Shown piece after piece: positions 11,996 through 22,760 of a DNA stretch of 64,000 nucleotides (its first letter is position 1; every line of letters starts with the position of its first letter). The stretch is taken from the NCBI GenBank assembly GCA_963277665.1, contig OY728121.1, positions 1,656,312,062-1,656,376,061 on the forward strand, read 5' to 3'. Below the pieces are notes generated by a model that worked only from the letters and a program-made list of their open reading frames with translations, searched no databases and had not been told where the DNA came from. This DNA comes from Viscum album. Its lineage: Eukaryota > Streptophyta > Magnoliopsida > Santalales > Viscaceae. The position numbers and the translations under genes were made by a program.

Positions 11996-12762
11996 AATGT
12001 AAAACGAGATTTCGAGGGCGATATTTCATAAGGGTGAAAAAATGTAACGACCCAATGTTTTTAAATTCTATTCTCATAAGTATGTCATAAAATCACATAA
12101 AAACACAAAATAATGAACTACTAAGTTCTAAGTGACCTTTAAACATAATTTCGTCACTTCTATGTTTGGAATTTTGAAAATCCAGCCTACACGGTTGTAA
12201 TCAGTAAGTTATTTCGATTTCGATGAAGAAAACATAATTTTTGGTGAATAATAACCTACCCTAAGGAATAATAACACACCCTTATGAATAGTTATATATT
12301 ATAATGAATAGTAACCTCACCTATGGTGGTATAAAAATAATATTCAAGTTGTAAGTACGATATACCTATATTTTAGAATAAGTTAATGATTGTTTTAAAA
12401 CTGGTATTGATAATAAGTTATTATTTTAATTAAATATTAAAATAATCATATTTCGAAAATTATTTTTGAAAAAAGGACTTCATTTTTTGATTCTACATGT
12501 CGAAAAATGGTTATGGTGATTTTTTGGGATTTTTCTGAAATACTTGAATTTTTGATGAATAGTAGAATTTGATAATTCACAATAAATGCTAAATAATGGG
12601 TTAATTGAGGCATCAATGTTGTTCTGATGATGTAATCCCACTTGTTTCGGGATAACATGATAAAATCACTATTCTTGGTCATGGAATAATTACTATTCCT
12701 TTTCTTGGGAAGAAATAATAAATTAATGATTATAATATTATGAAATCCCTCCTCTTCTCCAC

Positions 12763-12769
12763 TATAAAA
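12763..12769 (+). promoter_or_regulatory. TATA box of the Tekay 3' LTR
   Basis: TATAAAA with a following C-run and CT-rich stretch, conserved with position 8332 of the other LTR although both copies have drifted. Confidence 0.6.
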
Positions 12770-14653
12770 CCCCCTGTCACTCCCTCTTCTCTCCACTCCT
12801 CTCAAGCCTTGTGCCTTGACATTATTCTATCCAAATCTCTCCCCAAGGTCCTCCCCCAAGTTCAAAAGCTCTCATTCTCCTAAAAATACCATATCCTCTC
12901 CCCTTAAGAGGTTCTTAAAGGAGGAAGTCTCAAGAGGTAAATTCCTCTTCCCAATTTCTTCTTTTATTTTAAGTTCTTTTCTTTTTTATTTCATTCCTCT
13001 CCTTCCTTCACCATAATAGAATGATAAATCTAGTAACATAAATGTACTGTAATTTCTTCATGCTAGTGGTATATTTCGTTATCTTCTCTCCTTTCCTCAC
13101 CCTTTTATTTGAAAGAAATGAAAGCACAGTTTGAGATGTGCTAATTTAGCACATTCATGGACAACGGTTTATCAATTTATATTATTGTCTTTAATTATGG
13201 TAATGAAACCATTTGTTTTATGGTCAAAAAAGGTTATTATATATGTAATATATCCTATTTTAGGTTCTGTAATCCTTTTGTACAAATGGAATTATGTTAT
13301 AAAGGAAAGCACATTCTTTGTAATCAAATCCACCGATTGACAAAAACAGTTATCACTATGGTTATATATATAATAATTAGACTTCACTCTAAGTAAACTA
13401 ATTAAAATTAAAACCATTTAATCTCCTGTATATGAACTAAATAATATAACTTCAATTATGGAAAATCACTTTTTTATTTCATATAGTCCAAACATGAATA
13501 TAAGTGAACCGATCTTTTAAAGCAAAGTAAACAAACAAGTCCGAACAACGAAATTGAACCTTGTAACTAATCAAAAAGGCTTTAAATGAACTAAAAAGAG
13601 TTATAATAAATAAATTAAATATAAAATAGTTTATGGAATTGTTAATTAATAATCCAAATTTTTTTATTCAGGTCATGAATAACAAATGGAGAACACCAAC
13701 AGATTTAAGGTAAGGGATCCTCCCCTTTTTATTCTTAATCAAGATTGTTCTCTATGCTATGCCTTTTTGTGTAATAACAAGTGATGAAGTATGTATATAC
13801 AACTTTACCATACTTCCCAAATAATTTATATGTGATTATAAACCCATATCTCTCTCATCAATCCCTCTTAGTTACACCCTATACCATGCTAATAAACCAT
13901 GATGGATTCTACCCTAACTTCCTTTATTCTTTCGGGGTTACTCTATCTTTATTTTTACTAGAATTTTTTGTCTTTAATTTTTTGTAGAACTTAAAAATTA
14001 TATTTATATTCTTCAAAATCATGTTCCAGGATCCATCTCTCATTCTCTTTCGGGAATATACATGCTTTTATGTTAATCTCTCTTCGATACTTCCTAATAA
14101 GCACATTCGTTTTAAAGAAACTTCCTCAACTTTTACCCAATTTCAAGTGAAATCTATCTTCTGTTTTAAGACACCATTATCTTTTTAAATTCTGTATTTT
14201 TGTTATGGAAACCTTATTGGGTCAATTCTGGTTTTATATAAAATAATTTCTTCTTTACTATTTTAAAATATCTATTGTATTTTCCTTAAAACCGCACAAA
14301 AATGTCTTAATGATAATGTTTCTAACATACATTTCTCATATGTTGTCACTTATGTTTGACACAACTTACCATTTTATATGGATATTTTACCATATTAACG
14401 TCCATGTATTTTCTAATTATTTCCTTACATGTACACTTTCATGATACGCCCATTGGATATGATATATGTCATGATTGTGGTACAAAATTCATTCCATGGG
14501 TACCCCTATGTTTGTGTATGGTTGATTATGTATGAGTGTATATGTGGGAAGAATATTTATTTGGAAAGAATATTAATGAAAGTGTTGATATGGGTGCACC
14601 CATATAGAACTCCAATGCATTGGGTAAGGTTAAGTCTCATGAGATGCGATGTG

Positions 14654-14730
14654 AAACGGGATTGACGGTTAGTCTTGACCCGTACTAAAATGGGAAACAG
14701 GATTGGCGGTTAGCCTTGACTCGTAATAAA
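14654..14730 (+). repeat. Two-copy 42-bp tandem duplication in the Tekay LTR
   Basis: Two imperfect copies of a unit containing GGATTGACGGTTAGTCTTGA and GGATTGGCGGTTAGCCTTGA follow each other with a period of 42 bp. A related GAATTGGGTAAAG...TCTCATGAGAT context also occurs near 22110. Confidence 0.7.
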
Positions 14731-15117
14731 TATATGATTTATGATTCTACCACATTTATATGATTAGATGTTTATATGTTACCATGCTTATATTAAGTTA
14801 TTTTATAAGTTTCATGCTTTGGATATCGTTATGTCATGCCTCTTAACTCATGTGATTGAGATGTATCCTTATATTCATTCCCTTACTGGGATTTTTCTCT
14901 CATCCCTTTGTTCATGTGTTCTCCAGGGTACCCTATGCAGATGTAAGGGCTCAAAGGAAGTTATAATATATTTATGGTGATTAATTAAATATTTTTTAGC
15001 CCCATGTTTTATGTTATATGTACCTAGTCTTCCAAGACATGAGACTTAACGATCCTTGGCTTGAACTATGATGATTAATTATGATTAAAATCATTAAATG
15101 TTTTATGTAAAAGGATC

Positions 15118-15133
15118 GGGTAGGTATAGTTTA
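15118..15133 (+). other. 3' LTR terminus and right target duplication of the Tekay element
   Basis: GGGTAGGTATA closes the LTR and is followed by GTTTA, identical to the five bases before the 5' LTR. The Athila polypurine tract follows at once. Confidence 0.78.
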
Positions 15134-15145
15134 AGTGTGGGGGAG
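15134..15145 (+). promoter_or_regulatory. Polypurine tract of the Athila-like element
   Basis: AGTGTGGGGGAG immediately precedes the TGATAAAG start of the 3' LTR, the normal place for the plus-strand primer. With the GTTTA duplication, the Tekay element is inserted at the 5' edge of this tract. Confidence 0.75.
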
Positions 15146-16662
15146 TGATAAAGCTCAAATTTTCATATATTTTATATTTTAAATAATTTATTATAATCCC
15201 ACCATAGTGTTATTGTATGTGTAATTGTCATGTTTTTAGGTTTTAGTGGTAATTTTATCTTAAATGCAAAAATGGCCTAATTCTTTAAATTTAACGGATT
15301 GTTATCGTAGGGATATTTTTTTCAATTCACTTACAATATAAGTAAAAATGTTGTGATAAATTTTTTTAGAACCCTGATTTTATTTCCTACAATGTTTTCG
15401 TTTGGACTAAGATCTAATTCAGCTATCTAAATGGAATAAAAAATCAATGAATTTTATGATTTTTCCACAAGGACATCATTGACCCCACCACCATAACAGA
15501 ACCAAAACATGGCCTACACAAATACATTTGAGGAATTTATACCTAGGATATATTGAGGACAGATATGACAGACTCAAAAAAAATTTGGGGGAGTTTGGAA
15601 TTTATTAAGGCTTCCATTTAATGATATACTTTTGGAAGAACCTTCTTGAAATCGTCGTCCAGAAAATGAATCCTCCAATGATAAATTCATAATTCATTAT
15701 AGCCATATCCAATGAAGTTTAAAGTTTGAGGAAAAATGGAGGATACATTATGGAACAATATTGATGAAGACACCAATTATAAATTCGGTCATTACGTGGA
15801 TACTTTCAGATTAAATGTTTTGAGTGTGAATTTTTCACCTCCTCTCTCAATAAATATGTATCCTCACCCCTTCTCAAAGAATTGACAGTTCTTTGTGGCC
15901 ATTTTATTTCTCCTTGTAGTTTATTTCCATTGTAATTTTATTATTCATTTTTAATATATTTTTTCTCTTCTTCATCTCATTCTCATTTTTTTATATTTAG
16001 TTTTCCACCCCGTCCTTATCCACTACGATCTCTTATACTCATGATCATGAGTAACTAACCTGAGGAACTTCCTGGGGGATCAATCAAGTGTTGAACCCAA
16101 ATCATTGAACATTCATGTTAATTTTTTCTTATTTTATTAGAGTAAGGTCTAGGGGGATCTTAGTGGGTAAGGAGCCTTTGTGTCTCCACTTCCACCTAAG
16201 ACTTAACTTTCTCTTCTATTTATTTTCCCATGATCGAGGAGGTTGATGTACGGTCTCTCTACGATCGTTCAGCGAATTGTATATTTAAAACAAAATATAG
16301 AAGAGGATTTTTACACATATGATTAAGTGTGATTATTAATTAAATTTGAAACCAATAATGAGATGATGAAGGTTCAATCTGGGTGATTCTCTCAGGAATA
16401 TCTTCTTCCTTTTTGACATCATTTTGTCTTCATTCATTCTACCACATTATGAATTGCATATTTAATTTTAATTATCTTGAATAATCATTTATAAAAGATC
16501 AATTTATTTTAGTTTTATTTCATAAATAAAAAATATAAAAAAGTGAATTAGAAGTAGTGATTGATTGACCACAAAAGCTCTTAAAGAGAACGACCGAGGT
16601 CATCCCATATACTGCATTTAGTTATAAATATTTTTGAGAGCATACAAAACAGTGATACATCA
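15146..16662 (+). repeat. 3' LTR of the Athila-like element
   Basis: Direct partner of 3322-4686, starting TGATAAAG and ending ACATCA. It carries an additional block of about 165 bp (16431-16600) that the 5' copy lacks. The TATA position is altered to AATAAATA. Confidence 0.82.
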
Positions 16663-19510
16663 TAATTCATTATCAAAAAATCATTAGAAATGGAATCTCT
16701 AATTCATAAATTATTTCAATGGTATTTTCATATATATGTTTCTGTTTCATAAATTTTTGTTCATAGGGGGTGAGATACTATTAAATCCTTCCTGTTTGAA
16801 TTAAACTATTAAAAACTAGTATATAAAACTATCTTGCTAAAATATTTAAATAAGTTTATGAAAGATTATTTTATTTTTTTAAATCTTTTTATCATCAAGT
16901 TATTAGAAAATTTTATTTGTTAATGTAACATTTTATTAAGGAATAGTTTTCTTATTTAAACATTTCTTTTCTAAGTTTAAACTATGAAATTATTATGATT
17001 TATTTTTAGCTCGAGAAAGTGAAGAATTTTCATCAATTTTATTAGAAAATTTTCTATTGTATTACTCATTAAAACACTAGAGTTTTCTTCTCAAAACCTA
17101 TAAGAATATTTCTTCTTTCTTCTTCAAAATATCTTTTTTTTAAATTAGTATAATTAAGATGAAGAAACTAGAAATATCCAATTCATAGAATAGTATTTAT
17201 CAAAAAAAAAATTAAAGGTAATACTTCTTCTTATCTAATAAGAGAATAGTTGGCTTTGTATGTTAAGGGATCATTTGAAAAAATATTCCGAAAAATATAA
17301 ATAATCTCAAGGTTATGAATAATCATAAGTTTTATCATATCAAATGTTTAAAGGTGAAATTTATTCGGAATAAATTTTGTTTATGGTTAATACCTTAAAT
17401 GAATAAATAATTAAAACACATGTTGATCTAAATACATCTAGAAAATCATATAAATAGGTACTTCAAAAACAGTTTTTGATGCACTTCAAATGGAGTATCA
17501 TAAAATGAAGGAATGTTTGATCTCAAAGGAATAATTTGAAGTGTTTAAAGTGGAAATATTAATTTATTTGGATTTAATTAGAAGTTAAGCTGTTACTAAT
17601 TTTGAATTTAAAAAACTGAAAGAGTTTTTAGTTGAATAGGTTTTGTATTCTTTTTTATATTGGTGGGATTCAGATGGTCAAGGAAGAATAGAACACCTAT
17701 GAAAAGTTTTGGTACATTTAAGTGAAAGAGTTAAACATTTGAAATTTTTTGATAATCCATATAATCCACCCAAATACCCTTAATTTTGTTTTTACCTGTT
17801 TATTATTTCATTTAAAAATTTCATGTTTTTTATTTAATTTTTATTATTATGAAATATGGTTTTTAAATTTTTTCTTAATTTATTTCTGAATGTTTCTTAG
17901 AAATTTTACACTTTCAAATAATTATTTTAGGTATAAATATGTTATTAAATGTTTAATTTCATTATACATGGTAAAATAATCAATTACTATGAATTATAAA
18001 AATTAATTAAATACTTTTCTTCATTATGACATGTGAGAAATTATTTTATATTCCTTGAAATGTTTTATTTAATTCCATGAATATCTTCTACAACTATTCT
18101 ATAACTTAAGGGGAGTTGTGTTTAATATTTTACTATTGTGTCATGAATTAAAATATTTAATACATTCATTACTAATTCTAATTAATCATTGAATAATATT
18201 TTATATTCTCATGGCTTCTTTTTTACATCCATCTTTCACGAATTTTGGTGGATTTTTTAAATGTGGTATTTATTAAAAATATATTTTTCTTTTACTCATC
18301 TTTTTGAGTTCACAAATGGGGGGAGAGTTTGAGGATACAATAGATTGAAATTATGAGAAGTTAAAAAGGAATGATTGTTGATAAAGGGGGTATTTTTTAG
18401 AAGATTATTTTATGTATCTTATTTATTTTAATTCTGATATTTATTTTGTGAATTTTGTGACCATTAAAAAGGGGATAATCTTTTAGCATGCGTTGATTCA
18501 ATAATTTCATTAATTTATTTATTAATTTAATTCATAGAAACACCACAATTTTTGTTACTAATAAAGTTCATTTTAAGTGGATTTTCGATAGATGATATTC
18601 ATTATGTTATTTATACTTTATTCTAGAAGAGTACAAAAAGAGATGACGTTTGTTAGAATATTTGGTTTCATTTATTCTGGAAGAGTACACAGATCATTGA
18701 TATGTGGAAAAATATTTTATTTAAAGTATTATATATGTGTTTGAATGTATTCTGGAAACACTGTTTATACCCTACATTTAGAAGAATAACCTATTATTTG
18801 ACAATAATATATTTGGAATGAAACATATGAATCATTTACCCTATGTTGTTGGAAAAGTATAGATGAAAAACCATAAAATTGGAACAAAACCTACATTCTA
18901 GGAATAAATTTATGGTTAATCAACCTACTTTTGTAAACAACCATACGTTTTGAACCCCACTTTCAAGTTTTGTTGTTATGTGAAGGAACCCAATGTTTGA
19001 ATGGTCAAAGGTGAAGTTGTAAATTAAAGATATTATCCACATTTTCTGAAAGGGTATCGATGGAAGTAAATATCATCTTAAAGTTGTTTTATAACTGATT
19101 CAAAGAATAATACTCAATGGATTAAATAATTCCTATTTCTAAGGTAAGTCATGACTCCCTTTTAATGATTTGAATTAAAATATTCACAATTTATCATGTG
19201 ATATTTATCAAGCTGGTATGACCTGGAGAAGTGTTCGATCATTGTGATAAATATAGGGATGTCCAAATTCTATAAATAAATATATACTCATTATCTTAAA
19301 TACATAAAGGAATATATATATATATATATTTGTATGTATATATACACACAAACACAGAGAAAAGTGAAACATTTTTTTATTGTTGTTACTAGTTCTACAC
19401 TTTAGAGACATACATGTTTTGATATACTTGATCTACTTACTGTGTTTGATGAAACTACTAATATGTTTCATTGATAAATATTATTTTACTATATCAAAAA
19501 AGTATTTACT
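16663..19510 (+). other. Remaining interior of copia element 1, coding content unrecognised
   Basis: Lies between the nested Athila element and the 3' copia LTR, so it should be copia interior. A stretch at 17440-17780 reads as a decayed protein-like segment (DSDGQGRIEH, then LVHLSERVKHLKFFDNPYNP), but I do not recognise it, and no copia integrase or RT motif was found. Purine-rich runs TTAAGGGGAGTTGTG (about 18107) and AATGGGGGGAGAG (about 18317) resemble sequences between pol and the 3' LTR of some copia elements. An (AT)n run lies at 19313-19330. Confidence 0.4.
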
Positions 19511-20075
19511 TGAGATACACCTTAGAGACATATATGTTTAAACATATGTCTGGTGTTTTATTTTCAACTATTTAAAGAAAGCCTATGAAAATTTTGATGA
19601 TAAATTATATCTATCAGTTGCATGTTGAAATTATGATAGAAACCTATTTTCTCAATAAAATCAATATAAATTGATTTATTGGAGTATTTGATACTTGAAC
19701 TCAGTCTTGTAGGAGTACTATCTTCCCAAACTAAGCTATGGAGAACTGATTATTATGAAAGATCAATATGGTCTTATAAAATCCTTTATTGTAAAGGTGT
19801 AAATTTCCTATACTCAGTTGATATGGTCTTAATAAAAGAAGAGCTATTTAGTAAAAATCACCAGTCTTGTATAGAGAGAATTGATGGAGTGGACTAGAGG
19901 ATCATTTTTTCCCTAATTACTATAAAAATTATTGTGTTCCCCTTTTTTGTTTATCACCTCCTTAACTTTCCAAAAGAAGATACACTACATATCATGATGG
20001 TTATTTTGAACTTATTGAATATTCTAAGGAATCAAAATTCAATACCCCTTCATAATCAAACTAACCTAATAAATC
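19511..20075 (+). repeat. 3' LTR of Ty1/copia element 1
   Basis: Diverged copy of 710-1282, with the same landmarks in order. A second short version of its opening (TTTAGAGACATACATGTTT) lies 131 bp upstream at about 19401, so the precise start is uncertain. The 3' end is set by loss of similarity around ACTAACCTAATAAA. Confidence 0.65.
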
Positions 20076-21210
20076 TAACTTTGGAATGCTTTTGGTGTAA
20101 ACCAAAAGAGGTTACTCAAGGAAGAGGTAACTTTTTCAATGAGAGTTTTTATTTTATTTATACCTCCATCTCCATAAATTAATTTTAAGCCCTGTAAATA
20201 TAAAACATTCATTATATTACATGTATTGAGATGTTTTTATTTTATGACTATGATCTTCAACCGTCTTCCATTCCATCAAATGGGATATGAAATCATTAAT
20301 CCTGTGTACGATGGACTACCGACTCATGAACCGATGTTATTCATTTTCCATCACCACCTATACTAGATAGATATAATGATGGATTAAATTTTAATATATT
20401 ATATTTATGATATTATTATAGTTATGGAATTATTATATCACATATAAATTCTTACTTTCGATTATGTGGGAATATAATAATGTCGCTCATGAAGACGTCG
20501 AACTACCACCCCACGAAGCGATGCGATTCATTCACGCTTTAAATGGAAGGTAATACGAATGAGTTTAAGTAAAATATTTGATAAAAATTACATAAAAATG
20601 ATTCTAGATTTTTAGTAATTTATTTAACTTTCTTTCTTTTAATCTGCTAAAAAATCGAAAGAGCGTTCATGCGTACACATGTTTTACCATCTCTATGAAT
20701 AGTGTATTTCATTTTATTTATCTAATATTTATGGATTACTCTAAATACATATATTATAAATATATATAATAATTATATCATTGTTAATATTATGGATATT
20801 ATGGAACCATGATCATTATAAGAGGACTAAAAAAATAACCAATCAAAACATACATTAAAAATAAATCATTATATAAAATATGTGAATTTAATATGGAATT
20901 GTTAATAAAAAGATAATAAAGGTCATACGAAAATAATTTTTGGTATGTTATATACATAAATGGTTATATAATAGAAGTGTAATGAACTTATATTTATCAT
21001 ATATTAAACTTAAATGTTTATGGTGGAATTTGAGCCTTTAGTTAAGGAATCTTTGTCTGAAATTTTAATCTTTGAGACATATGTTATGTTATACACCTAT
21101 CTTGTTTTATGAGGTGTATATAAAGACCCATTTACATGTAATATAAGGAATTTATTTATTATCAAGATATATTAATTATCATTTAATGTTATTCTTTTAC
21201 CGGGCTTACA
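20076..21210 (+). repeat. Probable LTR of a second Ty1/copia element
   Basis: No second copy is in the window, so the start is unknown. The right end is supported by a TATA box at 21117 and by CTTACA at 21210 followed after six bases by a copia-type primer site. It abuts the 3' LTR of copia element 1. Nothing coding was recognised in it. Confidence 0.5.
21117..21124 (+). promoter_or_regulatory. TATA box of the second copia LTR
   Basis: TATATAAA followed by GACCC, about 90 bp before the LTR end, fitting an LTR promoter with a short R-U5. Confidence 0.5.
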
Positions 21211-21216
21211 ATTCAA

Positions 21217-21228
21217 TGTTATCAAAGT
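21217..21228 (+). promoter_or_regulatory. Primer-binding site of the second copia element
   Basis: TGTTATCAAAGT matches 9 of 12 bases of TGGTATCAGAGC (initiator-Met tRNA type) and continues with GGTAAGAG, as in many plant copia elements. Confidence 0.6.
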
Positions 21229-22760
21229 GGTAAGAGTTTTATGTTACAATCTCATCGTTTATGAGAATTGCTAATGACTAAGATTCCAATAATGAAATAT
21301 TATGATATATCACTCAAGAAAACCATGTATGTTATCATCCTATGATAATTTATAGTGAGTAAAATTTTACCTTCATTTTCCTCTATGTAGTCAAGAGGTC
21401 AAAAGAATGTTTTTTAAAAAAAATCTTTATTTCTCTCTTCGGTCAAAAACCCTTTTTCTTCCAAGTCCATGATTTCTAAAAATGTTTTAATTTTTTTTAA
21501 AATTATTAAATTATTTATTAATGAAATTTTTATTTATGTTTTAATTTTTTCAATATGTTTTGAATGTAATCTTTATATAGTTTTCTATAGAAGTAATGTT
21601 TTGATTTTACTGAAAATTTGAAAGGAATATTTTTTTAACCTGTATGAAATGAAAAAAAGTTCTTGATGTCATAAAAATTATTTACTTTGGAGATTAAATT
21701 ATAATTTTTAAAGTTTATTTTCAAATAAAATTATTTATACAACATTTTATGAATTTTTGATTTAAAAGAATCAGTTTTCCAAGAATGGTTATTTTCCTCA
21801 AGAAACATTCAAAGTAGTTTTTATTTCAAGATAATTTTTCATCTAAGATGACATCCTATAATGTTACTTCTATGGGTTATACCAGGATAAAATGTTTATG
21901 AACCTCTTTCTTTTTTCAAGAATTATGCTTCAATGAAATGATGAAATGACTATGAAATCTATTTTATTTTCTAAAAGTTATGATATGGTGAGATGTTAAT
22001 AAATCCCATTTATTTTCATGGGTTTTTACATAGTGATTGTTTTATTATCTTATGGAACACATATATATGATTTTCATTATGTGATGGGTGAGACCACTAT
22101 CTCCCTACAGTGAATTGGGTAAAGATTGATTTCTCATGAGATAAACAGGACTAGTGTGGAGAGTGGACCAAATACATTAAGGGACACTGTCAACGATGAT
22201 AGTATTATTTGTGAACAATGACTACTATGATGGTTTTTAAATTAAAACCAATACACTGATAGTATTGGCAACGTTCCTTGATCTACTAAGGAAATGATTT
22301 TCTATACTTATGCTTAAGACACAAATTAATATCTTATGAAAATGTTATGATCACATGGTTCATTTTCTTTCATTCCATTATGATTATTATATTATGAACT
22401 TTCAAGATTTATTTCGTTACTCATGTTTGTGATCTATGATTTGTAAGGTTTGGTTTTCAACAGTTATTCTCTTGTTCTTATAGCCCTATTCCCCTAATAT
22501 GTTGTTGTATCCATTGTTTACGATTACTGAGAATTTGAACTCCCCCTTTATTATATTTCCTTTCCCCAGGTTTTGATAAAGGGTATTATGTACAATATAT
22601 ATAATAATGGAACTCATTGTGAAGAATATAGTGGGATAATACATAGCTCACTTATGGAATAGTTGTTTATGTGTCCATGTTTCCAAAGGCACTATACCTT
22701 TACGATCCTCTTGAATATGTTTGTTTAGTGTAATGAATATTCATCTAAGTGGTGTAATAT
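21229..22760 (+). repeat. Gypsy LTR-like fragment related to the Tekay LTR
   Basis: The stretch at 22095-22145 (GAATTGGGTAAAG, then TCTCATGAGATAAA) aligns with 14600-14650 of the Tekay 3' LTR, and a CCCCTTTATTATATTTCC...CCCCAGG block near 22545 parallels its CTCCAGGGTACC region. An internal inverse-ordered pair around AACGATGATAGTATTA and ACTGATAGTATTGG is present at 22191-22270. No coding remnant was recognised. It is probably a diverged member of the same LTR family. Confidence 0.45.

Larger units (their letters stand above)
7614..15128 (+). mobile_element. Tekay-like chromovirus (Ty3/gypsy) nested in the Athila-like element
   Basis: Defined by two direct LTRs starting TGTAAC[A/G]ACCC, a pol remnant of the order RT, RNase H, integrase, chromodomain between them, and a perfect GTTTA target duplication. 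The LTR termini form a short inverted repeat, TGTAACGACCC against GGGTAGGTATA (8/11 when complemented). The 5' LTR stops at about 9326 and runs straight into RT, so the second half of that LTR, the primer site, gag, protease and the first part of RT are missing. The chromodomain and TGTAACGACCC end point to the Tekay/Del clade. Decayed and immobile. Confidence 0.88.
12043..15128 (+). repeat. Full-length 3' LTR of the Tekay element (3.1 kb)
   Basis: Starts TGTAACGACCC behind a purine-rich AAGGGTGAAAAAA tract. The first 1.7 kb match the 5' LTR; the remaining 1.4 kb (13756-15128) are unique to this copy. That part contains a gypsy-LTR-like region with GGTTAGTCTTGACCCGTA repeats and a CTTACTGGGATTT...CTCCAGGGTACC stretch like that before the 3' end of other Tekay LTRs. 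It ends GGGTAGGTATA, roughly the inverse of its start, followed by the GTTTA duplication. Small open frames inside are chance. Confidence 0.82.
3322..16662 (+). mobile_element. Athila-like (Ty3/gypsy) element nested in copia element 1, non-autonomous
   Basis: Bounded by two direct long terminal repeats (3322-4686 and 15146-16662). It has an Athila/Tat-type primer-binding site at 4694 and a polypurine tract ending just before the 3' LTR. The interior contains only one short reading frame (4890-5796), a long 3' untranslated-like region, and a nested Tekay element. No gag, RT or integrase of its own is seen, so it would depend on relatives for mobility. Flanks are TATTT on the left and TAATT on the right, a possible decayed 5-bp target duplication (4/5). 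Copia sequence appears on both sides. Confidence 0.8.

Noticed and set aside
14429..14665. 78-codon open frame as a small gene
   Set aside because: Falls inside the LTR and overlaps the 42-bp duplication; no domain or conservation is visible.
13756..15128. Reading this stretch as Athila internal sequence or as small genes at 14429-14980
   Set aside because: The GTTTA duplication and inverse LTR terminus at 15128 show it is the distal part of the Tekay 3' LTR; the short frames have no domains.
3317..16667. TATTT/TAATT as a certain target duplication for the Athila element
   Set aside because: Only 4 of 5 bases agree, and such AT-rich pentamers are frequent here by chance; mentioned only as possible.
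17440..17780. Protein-like stretch as copia RT or integrase
   Set aside because: No RT or integrase motif could be matched in any frame; kept only as unrecognised interior.
19313..19345. AT dinucleotide run as a notable element
   Set aside because: Simple sequence common in AT-rich genomes; a similar run is at about 52250.
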